From Pedobacter ginsengisoli (GTDB lineage Bacteria; Bacteroidota; Bacteroidia; Sphingobacteriales; Sphingobacteriaceae), in contig NZ_JASSYX010000001.1 of NCBI RefSeq assembly GCF_030244015.1, positions 620,001 to 684,000 on the forward strand: DNA of 64,000 bases, written 5' to 3'. Position 1 is the first letter of the stretch, and each line of letters opens with the position of its first letter. The position numbers and the translations under genes were made by a program. This document shows, in pieces, positions 8,122 to 16,014 of this stretch. The notes under the pieces are model-generated. The model did not search any database. It was not told the origin of the DNA and worked only from the letters and a program-made list of their open reading frames with translations.

Positions 8122-9441
8122 ATGAGATTTTTCTTGAAAATGACTGCAATCTTGTTTTTAACAAGTATTTGCCAGGCGGCTATTGCCCAGCCGAAAATTA
8201 AAGGCTTAACTGTAGGAAATCAGGTTCCGGACCTTGAGATCAAAAAAATAATCAATTACAACACTGCGGTTAAAAGCCTGGCCGATTTTAAAGGAAAAGC
8301 ACTGATATTGGATTTCTGGGCACCCTGGTGCGCACCTTGTATCTCTGCTTTTCCAAAAATGGATTCGTTACAGCAGGAATTCGCCAGTGTGCTGAATATT
8401 TTGCCGGTTACGCAAAGCGCCGAGGATTATTCAGCCAATACGCTAAACAGCCTGAAAGAAAATAAGGGAATTAAGATGACCTATTCTGTAGTTGGCGATA
8501 GAGTGATCAGCAGGGCCTTTACGCACAGGTTTATACCGCATTATGTTTGGATTAATGCGGAGGGCATTGTAGTTGCCATAACGGGCAGCAACGAAGTAAC
8601 AAAGAAAAATGTAAAGGCCCTGATAGACAACCAGCCGCTTAAGCTTCCCCTCAAGGTTGATAAGGTGATGCGTGATTTTGGCTATAACCCTATTCTTGCC
8701 GATAATGATTTGATAACCAGGGAAAACCTGGCTTTCAGATCGCAGGTACTTAGGTATACAGAAAATTTAGACGATGTAGCCACACAAGTTGACGGTTTGA
8801 TACGCTGTGGTAATCATCCCATAAGCCTGCTGTATATGCTTGCATTTGGTAAATTTGATTTAGGTTTTCTTAACCACAACAGAATTGTGCTTAAAAATTT
8901 TAGTCCTGCTGATTCACTTATGATCGGCTTTTTTAAAGACGGGGCATCAAAAGCAGCGTACCTAAATAATAAACAAGAATATAAATATACCTACGAGCTT
9001 ACCTTTCCTAAATCCATGTTTTCAGTTGATGAGAAGTTTGAAATCATGCAGCAGGACCTGAACCGTTTTTTTTTCAAAAAGAGCGGCATAAGCGGAAAAC
9101 TTGAGCAGGGGCCCGTTAAAGTTTATTCATTGGTTAAAACAGGTAATGCTGACAAATTTAAGAGCAGCACAAGCCAGTTCGTATTTGAGGCCAATAGATA
9201 TGCCATTAAGGCACGAAATACGCCCATGGCTACGGTGCTGAAAAAGATACAACTGTCTTCCCCTTTTAGCAAACATATCCACATCATAGATGATACAGGT
9301 TACAAGGGAAATATTGACATCGATATTTCGGGTGATGTCATCGATCCAAAAGTTTTAAATTCAAACTTTGAGAAGTATGGATTGAAGCTCGTAGAAAAGA
9401 GCCTGGTAATGCCTGTAATTGTACTGACCAAGTCTGAATAA
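8122..9441 (+). CDS. Periplasmic thioredoxin-like (TlpA) protein with DUF3738-like C-terminus
   Basis: 439 residues. A signal peptide ends near AIAQ. A redoxin/TlpA fold (about 30-170) carries the active site WCAPC with cysteines 70 and 73 and a later IPHYVWI loop. Residues about 190-439 form a second domain. It ends in DDTGYKGNIDIDISGDV and YGLKLVEKSLVMPVIVL, which I read as like the DUF3738 (TIGR03435) family; this is pattern memory and needs a profile search. Likely a periplasmic thiol-disulfide protein. Its place directly after susC/susD, and the same arrangement in system 2, tie it to the imported ligand or to folding of the receptor. Confidence 0.85.
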   Translation: MRFFLKMTAILFLTSICQAAIAQPKIKGLTVGNQVPDLEIKKIINYNTAVKSLADFKGKALILDFWAPWCAPCISAFPKMDSLQQEFASVLNILPVTQSAEDYSANTLNSLKENKGIKMTYSVVGDRVISRAFTHRFIPHYVWINAEGIVVAITGSNEVTKKNVKALIDNQPLKLPLKVDKVMRDFGYNPILADNDLITRENLAFRSQVLRYTENLDDVATQVDGLIRCGNHPISLLYMLAFGKFDLGFLNHNRIVLKNFSPADSLMIGFFKDGASKAAYLNNKQEYKYTYELTFPKSMFSVDEKFEIMQQDLNRFFFKKSGISGKLEQGPVKVYSLVKTGNADKFKSSTSQFVFEANRYAIKARNTPMATVLKKIQLSSPFSKHIHIIDDTGYKGNIDIDISGDVIDPKVLNSNFEKYGLKLVEKSLVMPVIVLTKSE

Positions 9442-9475
9442 GATTAATGACAACAATTTAGGTGTGTTACAAAGT

Positions 9476-9511
9476 CAGGCCGCGGATGCGGCCTGCTTTG
9501 CTTAAATTTTT
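9476..9511 (+). terminator. Intrinsic terminator after system 1
   Basis: CAGGCCGC at 9476-9483 pairs perfectly with GCGGCCTG at 9488-9495 around a GGAT loop. A T-rich stretch ending AAATTTTT follows. It lies 35 bases after the stop of the thioredoxin-like gene and closes the operon. Confidence 0.8.
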
Positions 9512-9543
9512 GCTTTGACCGATTAGAAATTCCGGATCCTGGC

Positions 9544-9753
9544 TTACCTCGCCTTTCTTAACATGGGCCGTAACACAGGCGAACTGCCAAATTGAATTTC
9601 GCCGATAACCTCGAAACCGTGGCGCTCATATAGTGAGATGTTTTTAGGATTTGAAGATTCGAGATAGGCGATCGTTCCATCGCGGTCAACGGCCTTGAGT
9701 CCTTCTGACATCAGTGCCTCGCCGGTTCCCTCCCCCTGATGCACTGGGCCCAT
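9544..9753 (-). pseudogene. C-terminal fragment of a GNAT acetyltransferase
   Basis: The 69 codons encode VHQGEGTGEALM, which matches the acetyl-CoA-binding motif A (Q/R-x-x-G-x-G/A) of GNAT enzymes. It continues with YLESSNPKNISLYERHGFEV, typical of the C-terminal half. The ATG used here directly follows an in-frame stop, and the normal N-terminal half (about 100-130 residues) is missing upstream. Codons upstream in another frame (LPGP) hint at a frameshift before truncation. Most likely a decayed gene; any acceptor substrate is unknown. Confidence 0.75.
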
Positions 9754-9792
9754 TTACCGGACCGGGCAGGTCTTTGTGGTGCTTACACAGGA

Positions 9793-10076
9793 TCAGATAT
9801 CGGTCAAAAGAAACTCCCTGAGGTGTATATGCTGAATACCTTTATAAGTATTGGTAGGTTTTATTTCATCCATACTCACTACATACTTCGGATAATTGTC
9901 TGCGATCTCCGCAAGGTTTCCGAACTCCCGCTCAATGGTCTTCTTATCATATAAAAGATAGGAGACCTGGATATACAGCCGCTCACCATTCTTTTCTGCC
10001 ATGAAATCAATTTCTTTGATGCTGTTTCGAAGGCCCAGATCTTCGAAATAGTATTTTCATAAAGTTTCAATTACGA
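9793..10076 (-). pseudogene. C-terminal remnant of an AAA/DUF4143-type ATPase
   Basis: The frame YYFEDLGLRNSIKEIDFMAE, followed by NGERLYIQVSYLL and IHLREFLL, matches the conserved C-terminus of the large Bacteroidota family of predicted AAA ATPases with a DUF4143 domain. These are normally about 380-400 residues with a Walker motif, absent here. A TGA interrupts the frame just upstream (about 10064). Only about 90 codons survive. The fragment abuts the GNAT remnant on the same strand, so this stretch looks like a deletion scar between the two sigma-regulated loci. Confidence 0.75.
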
Positions 10077-10121
10077 TGGAATCTTTTAGTATATTTCTGA
10101 TATTCTTCCATTACGATGGAA
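10070..10121. repeat. Short direct repeat pair
   Basis: ATTACGATGGAA occurs at 10070-10081 and again at 10110-10121, with a 40-base period. It lies at the broken edge of the ATPase remnant. It may be a deletion or insertion footprint. The remaining bases up to 10284 show no coding frame. Confidence 0.4.
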
Positions 10122-10285
10122 GTGTACATCGCAAAAGCAACAGGCCTGTCTTTTTTTCTTTAAACACCGAAACACGAAAAATTTTTCTAAGTAAAATACC
10201 GCCTCGTTTGCCTGTTCTGCTATGTTTTATGTACCTAACTTGCTAAGTGTGAACTGTACACCGTGTGGTTTATTAGTTGAAATAT

Positions 10286-10318
10286 GTATAGACTTGTATA
10301 AAAGTTTTAGTAAATTTA
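10286..10318 (+). promoter_or_regulatory. Candidate promoter element upstream of ECF sigma gene 2
   Basis: It begins GTATAGACTTG and ends TAAATTTA, matching the element at 584-615 closely. The ATG of the sigma gene follows at 10346. Conservation between otherwise different upstream regions supports a functional site. Confidence 0.45.
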
Positions 10319-10345
10319 TATGCGAGGGGTATAACTTTATTTATC

Positions 10346-10915
10346 ATGGCTGCTTATAGCGGATATTCTGACCAGGAACTGACGGCTTTGCTAAAAGACG
10401 GAGATCAATATGCCTATACGACGATTTTTGAGCGGTACCATGCCCTGCTTTATATTTTTGCCTACAAGAAGATTCATGACAGGGAAGAAGCCAAGGACAT
10501 CGTGCATGATCTGTTTGCTGGTTTATGGGAAAAGCGAACAACGCTGAATGTTACCGGGCAGCTTTTGCCCTATTTATATACCGTACTCAAACACCAGATA
10601 TTTGACCTGTATAAACATAAAAAAGTAACAGAGCGGTATCTGGAAACTTTCCAGGCCTACCTGGATGTAGAGCCGGAAGCTGCAGATTACAGGATAAGAC
10701 ATAATGATCTGCAGGCGCTGATAGAAAAAGAGATTGCCGCTTTGCCGGAAAAGATGAGAGTGGTGTTTGAGTTGAGCAGGGATACCTATATGAGCAGGAA
10801 AGAAATTGCTGCTGCGCTGGATTTATCGGAGGATACAGTAAAGAGCAGGATGTATCATGCGCTTAAAATTTTGAAGGGCAAACTGGGCTCGAAAAGTTTT
10901 TTCATATTTTTTTAA
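10346..10915 (+). CDS. ECF RNA polymerase sigma factor (system 2)
   Basis: A 189-residue ECF sigma of the Bacteroidota FecI-like group, only distantly similar to the one at 634. Region 2 is seen at about 20-90 (REEAKDIVHDLFAGLWEKR). Region 4 is at about 125-180 (MSRKEIAAALDLSEDTVKSR, the promoter-recognition helix-turn-helix). It should be held by the FecR anti-sigma at 10965, which begins 50 bases downstream, and should activate the susC operon at 12420. The difference in region 4 from system 1 (INAKTINSH) suggests the two sigmas read different -35 boxes. Confidence 0.93.
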   Translation: MAAYSGYSDQELTALLKDGDQYAYTTIFERYHALLYIFAYKKIHDREEAKDIVHDLFAGLWEKRTTLNVTGQLLPYLYTVLKHQIFDLYKHKKVTERYLETFQAYLDVEPEAADYRIRHNDLQALIEKEIAALPEKMRVVFELSRDTYMSRKEIAAALDLSEDTVKSRMYHALKILKGKLGSKSFFIFF

Positions 10916-10964
10916 CCCTGGCTTAACAGTAAATCGTTATGTATTTAAATAAGCGAAACAGAAG

Positions 10965-12206
10965 ATGCAACAGTTAGATGCGAAAGCACTATTTCAAAAA
11001 TACCAGGCCGGGCAATGTAGCCCGGAGGAGCTGGCTGTTGTAGAAAACTGGCTAACCTTTGGTGAGGCAGGCAAGCTAAACCTTACTGAACAGGAACTGG
11101 ATGAGGATCTGCTGGAATTAAGGCAGAGAGCTGCCCGGGTAACCAGGGGCAGAATTGTAATCTGGCCGCGTGTAATTGGTGCAGCTGCGGCAGTAGCGGC
11201 AATTGTTTTTGGGATTTGGTTTTATGAGGTTGCTTCGTCACGAAAAGCTCCTCGCAATGACGTGGTGGTGAATGATATTGCGCCGGGTAGGAATGGTGCG
11301 ACGATTACCTTGGCCAATGGTAAGGTGATACAGTTGAGTGATGCGAAGAGCGGGGTTGTAGTAGGGGGTGAAGAGGGATTAGTTTATAATGATGGAACGG
11401 AGGTTGGTTTGCTTCGCAGCTCTCGCGAAGCGCTTGGGTCGTCGCGAAATGCTTCTCGCAATGACGACCAACCTAACCCATCGTCATTGCGAGGAGGAAC
11501 GACGAAGCAATCTCCATTAGAAATGACCGCCAGCACAGCAAAAGGGCAGACGTATCAGTTTACTTTACCGGATGGCACAAGGGTGTGGCTGAACGCTGAC
11601 TCAAAGCTTAGTTTCCCTAGTCAATTTATTGGTAAGGAACGCAAAATATTGTTAGATGGTGAAGGGTATTTTGAGGTGGCTAAAAACATGGCGAAGCCTT
11701 TTATCGTACAAACGGATAAACAAGAGGTAACTGTACTGGGTACACATTTTAACATTAACAGCTATGCTAATGAGGGGAGTACCAAAACTACCTTACTTGA
11801 AGGTTCTGTACGCATTTCACGTCATCCCGACGATAGGAGCGATCTCTTGAATAGCACAGACAAGAGATCTCTCCCTGCGGTTCGAGATGACGTGGTGTTA
11901 AAACCCAACCAGCAATCTATTATAGCCGGCAATAAGCCCATATCCATTACAAACGTAGACGTAAACGAGGCCGTTGCCTGGAAAAACAACAAATTTGTAT
12001 TTGATGAAACCGATATCCGGTATATCATGCGGATGGTGGCCCGCTGGTACAATGTAGAAGTAATTTACACTGGTACCATTCCTGATGAAAAATTCTGGGG
12101 TTCGGTATCCCGGTATGAAAACGTATCAGAAGTACTGAAATCGCTGGAGCAGACCGGTAAAATAAAGTTTAAAATAGAAGGACGGCGTATATACGTGTCG
12201 CCATAA
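10965..12206 (+). CDS. FecR-family anti-sigma factor, repeat-expanded (system 2)
   Basis: 413 residues with the same plan as the gene at 1433: cytoplasmic N-terminus (FQKYQAGQCSPEELAVVENW), one membrane helix (VIGAAAAVAAIVFGIWFY), FecR domain (LPDGTRVWLNADS, GEGYFEVAKN) and DUF4974-like C-terminus (VARWYNVEV to GRRIYV). The central part is nearly identical in nucleotides to FecR 1, whereas the ends differ, which suggests gene conversion. Three linkers are again built from dispersed repeats (11229-11265, 11402-11520, 11820-11892), at the same sites but mostly from another repeat family. It should control the sigma at 10346 in response to the SusC at 12420. Confidence 0.92.
   Translation: MQQLDAKALFQKYQAGQCSPEELAVVENWLTFGEAGKLNLTEQELDEDLLELRQRAARVTRGRIVIWPRVIGAAAAVAAIVFGIWFYEVASSRKAPRNDVVVNDIAPGRNGATITLANGKVIQLSDAKSGVVVGGEEGLVYNDGTEVGLLRSSREALGSSRNASRNDDQPNPSSLRGGTTKQSPLEMTASTAKGQTYQFTLPDGTRVWLNADSKLSFPSQFIGKERKILLDGEGYFEVAKNMAKPFIVQTDKQEVTVLGTHFNINSYANEGSTKTTLLEGSVRISRHPDDRSDLLNSTDKRSLPAVRDDVVLKPNQQSIIAGNKPISITNVDVNEAVAWKNNKFVFDETDIRYIMRMVARWYNVEVIYTGTIPDEKFWGSVSRYENVSEVLKSLEQTGKIKFKIEGRRIYVSP
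11229..11265. repeat. Dispersed repeat inside FecR 2, site 1
   Basis: GCTTCGTCACGAAAAGCTCC leads into TCGCAATGACG, the right end of the GTCATTGCGAGG-type repeat. Translated as ASSRKAPRNDV directly after the membrane helix. Confidence 0.7.
11402..11520. repeat. Dispersed repeat cluster inside FecR 2, site 2
   Basis: A right-end half (TTCTCGCAATGACG near 11453-11466) is followed closely by a left-end half (CGTCATTGCGAGGAGGAACG, then ACGAAGCAATCTC). The two are in opposite orientation and frame the short sequence ACCAACCTAACCCAT. Both are translated (NASRNDDQ, SSLRGGTTKQSPLE). Confidence 0.85.
11820..11892. repeat. Palindromic repeat inside FecR 2, site 3
   Basis: CGTCAT at 11820-11825 and ATGACG at 11887-11892 bound a 73-base palindromic unit of the same family as in FecR 1. 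The 57 bases 11817-11873 are identical to 2399-2455. Confidence 0.85.
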
Positions 12207-12302
12207 AATAATTCATCTCCCTATGAAATATAACCAACGGACCATTTAACAACGAAAAGAGATGAAAAGAAATTTACGACAGCAATTTTAACCTGAACAA
12301 AC

Positions 12303-12401
12303 AAGCCAGAAGAAAGATTCCCCTGGCTTATGTTTGGCTTTGTTATTAAAAGATTTAAGAACCGCAGTAGGCCGTTGTTTTCGAGGCTAAGGCTTTACTG
12401 C
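12303..12401 (+). promoter_or_regulatory. Hairpins in the anti-sigma to susC leader (system 2)
   Basis: AAGCCAG at 12303-12309 pairs with CTGGCTT at 12323-12329. A second possible stem joins GCAGTA at 12364-12369 with TACTGC at 12396-12401, ending 18 bases before the susC start at 12420. System 1 has a hairpin in the equivalent gap. This may separate expression of regulator and receptor genes. Confidence 0.4.
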
Positions 12402-12419
12402 TAAACCAAACCAGAACGA

Positions 12420-15400
12420 ATGTACACAAATTACATGAAAAACCGGGACATACCCATTGGTTATGTCCGTAAAATTTGGCTAGTTATGCGCTTAACCACC
12501 GTCATATTGTTAGCGTCCCTTTTGCAGGTTAGCGCCTCAACGCTGGCCCAAAAGATCAGTTTGACCAAATCAAATGCACCGTTAAAAACTGTACTGAAAG
12601 AAATTAAACAGCAAAGCGGCTATGATTTTATTGCTACAGCAAGTTTGTTTAAGGCGGCTAAGCCGGTAACTATAAACATCAAGGATGTAGATTTTGAAGC
12701 TGCGCTAAAGCTGCTTTTTAGCGAACAGCCACTAACTTATAGCATTAACAATACTACTGTTACCATTAAAGAGAAAGCGCCTTCCGTCACTTCCGTCATT
12801 CTGAATTCATTTCAGAACCTCCTGAAGGATCTCAATGTGAAAGGAAAAGTAAAGGACCAGGACGGAAAACCGCTCCCAAACGCATCAATCAGAATAAAAG
12901 GGAAAGGTACTGTCATCAATACTAATGCTGAGGGTGAATTTGAGATTAAAAATGTAGCTGATGATGCGGTGTTGTTGATTAGTTATGTGGGGTTTAGGAC
13001 CTTAGAACTGTCTTTGAAAGATGCGGTGATGCCATTAGAGATTAAGCTGAATGTGGCGACGGGTGAGTTGGAAGAAGTTAAAATCGTTTATGATGATGGG
13101 TATCAGAAACTAAATAAAGAACGCAGTACGGGTTCGTTTGTACATATAGACAATGAACTGTTCAATAGAACGGTGGGAACAAATGTATTGGACAGGATAT
13201 ATAATGTCACGCCGGGACTGATTTTTAGCCCAAGAGGAACAAATGTCAATTTTGGTAGCACTAATAATATTGTTATAAGAGGATTTAGTACGATTAAAGC
13301 CGATAAAGCCGCTTTAATTGTTGTTGATAATTTTCCGTATGAAGGAGATTTGAATATTTTGAATCCAAATGACGTCGAATCTATCACTGTTTTAAAAGAT
13401 GCTTCTGCATCAAGCATATGGGGTGTTAGAGCTGGTAATGGCGTAATTGTTATTACAACGAAACGGGGCAAATTCAATCAATCGACGAATATAGGCTTTA
13501 ATAGCAATGTTACCATAGGACAAAAGCCTGATCTCTTTTATGCGCCATACTTGTCCTCGAAAGACATAATTGACTTTGAAAAGTTACAGTTTGGGAAAGG
13601 AATTTATAATGCGTACGATGATTCATTCCCGTCTTTTAATAGCTTTCCTGTATTACCGCAATCTGTTGAAATTTTACTTGCAGCAAGGAAGAAAAATAGA
13701 AATGTTCTAGGATACAATGCCCTAAATGACCCTTTAGTAGTGGCTCAATTAGATGATTTAAGCAATTATGATGTTCGAAGCGATATTAACAAGTATTTAT
13801 TGAAAAATCGCGTAAATCAGCAATACGCTTTAAATATTTCAGGAGGTGGTGGAAATTTTAACTATTATGGATCATTCGGTTATGACAAAAATAAAGGTAA
13901 CAATATAAAAGAAGAAGACAATAAGATTACTCTAAATTTTTCTAACACCTGGCGACCAATAAGGAAGATAGAAATCAATACTGCTATTTTCCATGTGCGA
14001 ACCCTAAACAAAAACGCCGGAAATAATTATAATGGTTTAATGCCAAGAGTTGGAATTTCTCCCTACACAGCGCTTGCAGATAATCAAGGAAATGCGTTAG
14101 CCATTCCAATTAATTATAGAGCAACTTATATAGATACTGCAAAATATCCTGCTTTATTAGACTGGCATTATAAACCACTTGAGGACTATCGATACATTGA
14201 CAATGTAACTCATCAAATTGACACAAGATTAAGCGCGATAATTAAGTACGCCATTAAACCTTGGATTACAGCAGAATTTCAATTTCAGAATCAAATAGCA
14301 CTTTCTAATGTTCGAAATGAAAGTGATCAAAAAAGCTTCAGAATTAGAGATCGGATTAATATTTTTATGAATAAAGATGCATCAGGAAATTTGATGTATC
14401 CCTATCCTCTTGGCAACTTATTGGAGTTAAGCAACGGCACTTTTAAGGCCTGGAATATACGTGGTGCTTTAAGTTTCGAAAAGCAGTTTAAAGCACATCA
14501 ACTATCAGCTTTTGTAGGAACGGAGCTTAGAGAAACAAATAGTGAATCTAATAATAATATCTTATATGGATATGACCCTGATGTTAGCACCTCCGTTCCG
14601 GTTAGTTTTATCCAAAGTTTTCCCATACGTCCTTCTGGGACAGGCCTTGTTGCGCAACCATTGGTTGCACCTTCTGGTAAACTAACCAGATATGGAAGTT
14701 TTTTTGGCCATACGGCTTATAATTACAAAGGAAAATATTTAGCTACTTTAAGCGGGAGGGTCGATCAGAGTAATTTCTTCGGGCTTAAAGCTAACTTACG
14801 TAGAGTTCCACTTTGGAGTGCAGGTTTAGGATGGAATGTTCACATGGAGAATTTTTATGCCTTGGATTGGCTTTCTCAATTGAAGATAAAAGCTAGTTAT
14901 GGTTATAGTGGCAATACCAATACAGGAGCTAGTAGCTATGCTACAATTCGTTATAATTCACCTTCAACATTCGTACCTCCTAATAATCTGCAATTTGCTG
15001 GGATATTAACTCCTAACAATCCACAACTGCGTTGGGAAAGAAATAAGCAGGTTAATATTGGGATAGATTTTTTATTGAAAAACAATCGAATAAGTGGAAG
15101 TATTGAATTTTATCAGAAGAAAGGACTGGACTTATTGGAATCGGTAATTACTGATCCTACTACGGGTGTAGAATCTTTTACAGGAAATCAAGCGAGTATG
15201 AAAGGAAACGGAATCGATATTAGCATAAATACTCGTAATCTTATAAATGGTAATTTTGAATGGAGTACTAGTTTAATTGTTTCCTTTAACAAAAGTAAAA
15301 TTACACAATTTAAAGGTCGGATTGAAACATTAGCTTCGGCTATTGTTGGTGGTAGTTCAAAATTTGTTGGTGACCCACTTGATGCGGTTTACAGCTATAA

Positions 15401-16010
15401 ATGGGCTGGTTTAAATCCTATAAATGGGGATCCTAGATTTTATCTTGCTGACACAATATCAGTTTTTAGTAATCTAGCTCGAGCTACAAGAGACGATTTG
15501 ATATTTCATGGACAAAGGGATCCAATAGTATCCGGAGCATTTATAAATAATTTTAGATGGAAACAAATTTCTATTTCTGCGAATGTTATTTATCGGCTTG
15601 GTTATTATTTTCAAAAGAACTCAATCGCTTATACTGCTTTTGTCAATGGTGGTTGGAGTGGACATTCGGATTATTTGTTAAGATGGAGGAACCCGGGTGA
15701 TGAACTTTTTACAAATGTTCCATCATTACCAACAAATGGTAACGCCAACAGGGACAATACTTATTTGCGATCTAACTTATTAATTGAAAAAGCGGATCAC
15801 ATTCGCCTCCGTGATGTAAAATTGAATTATAACCTAAATAGAAGTGTGCTGAAAAAAATGCCATTTAAACAACTCTCCTGTTATGTTTATGCTACAAACT
15901 TAGGCATTATATGGAAGGCAAATAAGAGCGGCCTTGATCCTGATTCTTATGGATTTGGTAGAATGCCAACACCTAAAACTATCTCATTTGGTGTAACCGG
16001 TAATTTTTAG
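12420..16010 (+). CDS. SusC/RagA-type TonB-dependent transducer (system 2)
   Basis: 1196 residues with signal segment (MRLTTVILLASLLQVSASTL), STN domain (about 45-115), carboxypeptidase-like domain (VKGKVKDQDGKPLPNA, about 140-225), plug (IVIRGFSTIKADKAALIVV; ITVLKDASASSIWG) and C-terminal barrel. It should take up a ligand with the SusD at 16015 and signal to the FecR at 10965. The N-terminal part to the start of the plug is close to SusC 1. The remainder is more AT-rich and more diverged, as if a conserved signalling front had been joined to an imported barrel. A GTCATTCTGAA-type repeat forms the STN/carboxypeptidase linker. The susD start follows four bases after the stop. Confidence 0.95.
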   Translation: MYTNYMKNRDIPIGYVRKIWLVMRLTTVILLASLLQVSASTLAQKISLTKSNAPLKTVLKEIKQQSGYDFIATASLFKAAKPVTINIKDVDFEAALKLLFSEQPLTYSINNTTVTIKEKAPSVTSVILNSFQNLLKDLNVKGKVKDQDGKPLPNASIRIKGKGTVINTNAEGEFEIKNVADDAVLLISYVGFRTLELSLKDAVMPLEIKLNVATGELEEVKIVYDDGYQKLNKERSTGSFVHIDNELFNRTVGTNVLDRIYNVTPGLIFSPRGTNVNFGSTNNIVIRGFSTIKADKAALIVVDNFPYEGDLNILNPNDVESITVLKDASASSIWGVRAGNGVIVITTKRGKFNQSTNIGFNSNVTIGQKPDLFYAPYLSSKDIIDFEKLQFGKGIYNAYDDSFPSFNSFPVLPQSVEILLAARKKNRNVLGYNALNDPLVVAQLDDLSNYDVRSDINKYLLKNRVNQQYALNISGGGGNFNYYGSFGYDKNKGNNIKEEDNKITLNFSNTWRPIRKIEINTAIFHVRTLNKNAGNNYNGLMPRVGISPYTALADNQGNALAIPINYRATYIDTAKYPALLDWHYKPLEDYRYIDNVTHQIDTRLSAIIKYAIKPWITAEFQFQNQIALSNVRNESDQKSFRIRDRINIFMNKDASGNLMYPYPLGNLLELSNGTFKAWNIRGALSFEKQFKAHQLSAFVGTELRETNSESNNNILYGYDPDVSTSVPVSFIQSFPIRPSGTGLVAQPLVAPSGKLTRYGSFFGHTAYNYKGKYLATLSGRVDQSNFFGLKANLRRVPLWSAGLGWNVHMENFYALDWLSQLKIKASYGYSGNTNTGASSYATIRYNSPSTFVPPNNLQFAGILTPNNPQLRWERNKQVNIGIDFLLKNNRISGSIEFYQKKGLDLLESVITDPTTGVESFTGNQASMKGNGIDISINTRNLINGNFEWSTSLIVSFNKSKITQFKGRIETLASAIVGGSSKFVGDPLDAVYSYKWAGLNPINGDPRFYLADTISVFSNLARATRDDLIFHGQRDPIVSGAFINNFRWKQISISANVIYRLGYYFQKNSIAYTAFVNGGWSGHSDYLLRWRNPGDELFTNVPSLPTNGNANRDNTYLRSNLLIEKADHIRLRDVKLNYNLNRSVLKKMPFKQLSCYVYATNLGIIWKANKSGLDPDSYGFGRMPTPKTISFGVTGNF
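12795..12833. repeat. Dispersed repeat at STN/carboxypeptidase-like junction of SusC 2
   Basis: It begins GTCATTCTGAATTC and contains a perfect inverted pair, TTCTGAA at 12799-12805 with TTCAGAA at 12811-12817. It is translated as VILNSFQNLLKDL. SusC 1 has a repeat of another family at this junction (3528-3555). Confidence 0.75.
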
Positions 16011-16014
16011 AACA

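Noticed and set aside
9739..9954. 71-residue plus-strand open frame
   Set aside because: It is the antisense shadow of the GNAT and ATPase remnants, which show clear family motifs on the minus strand.
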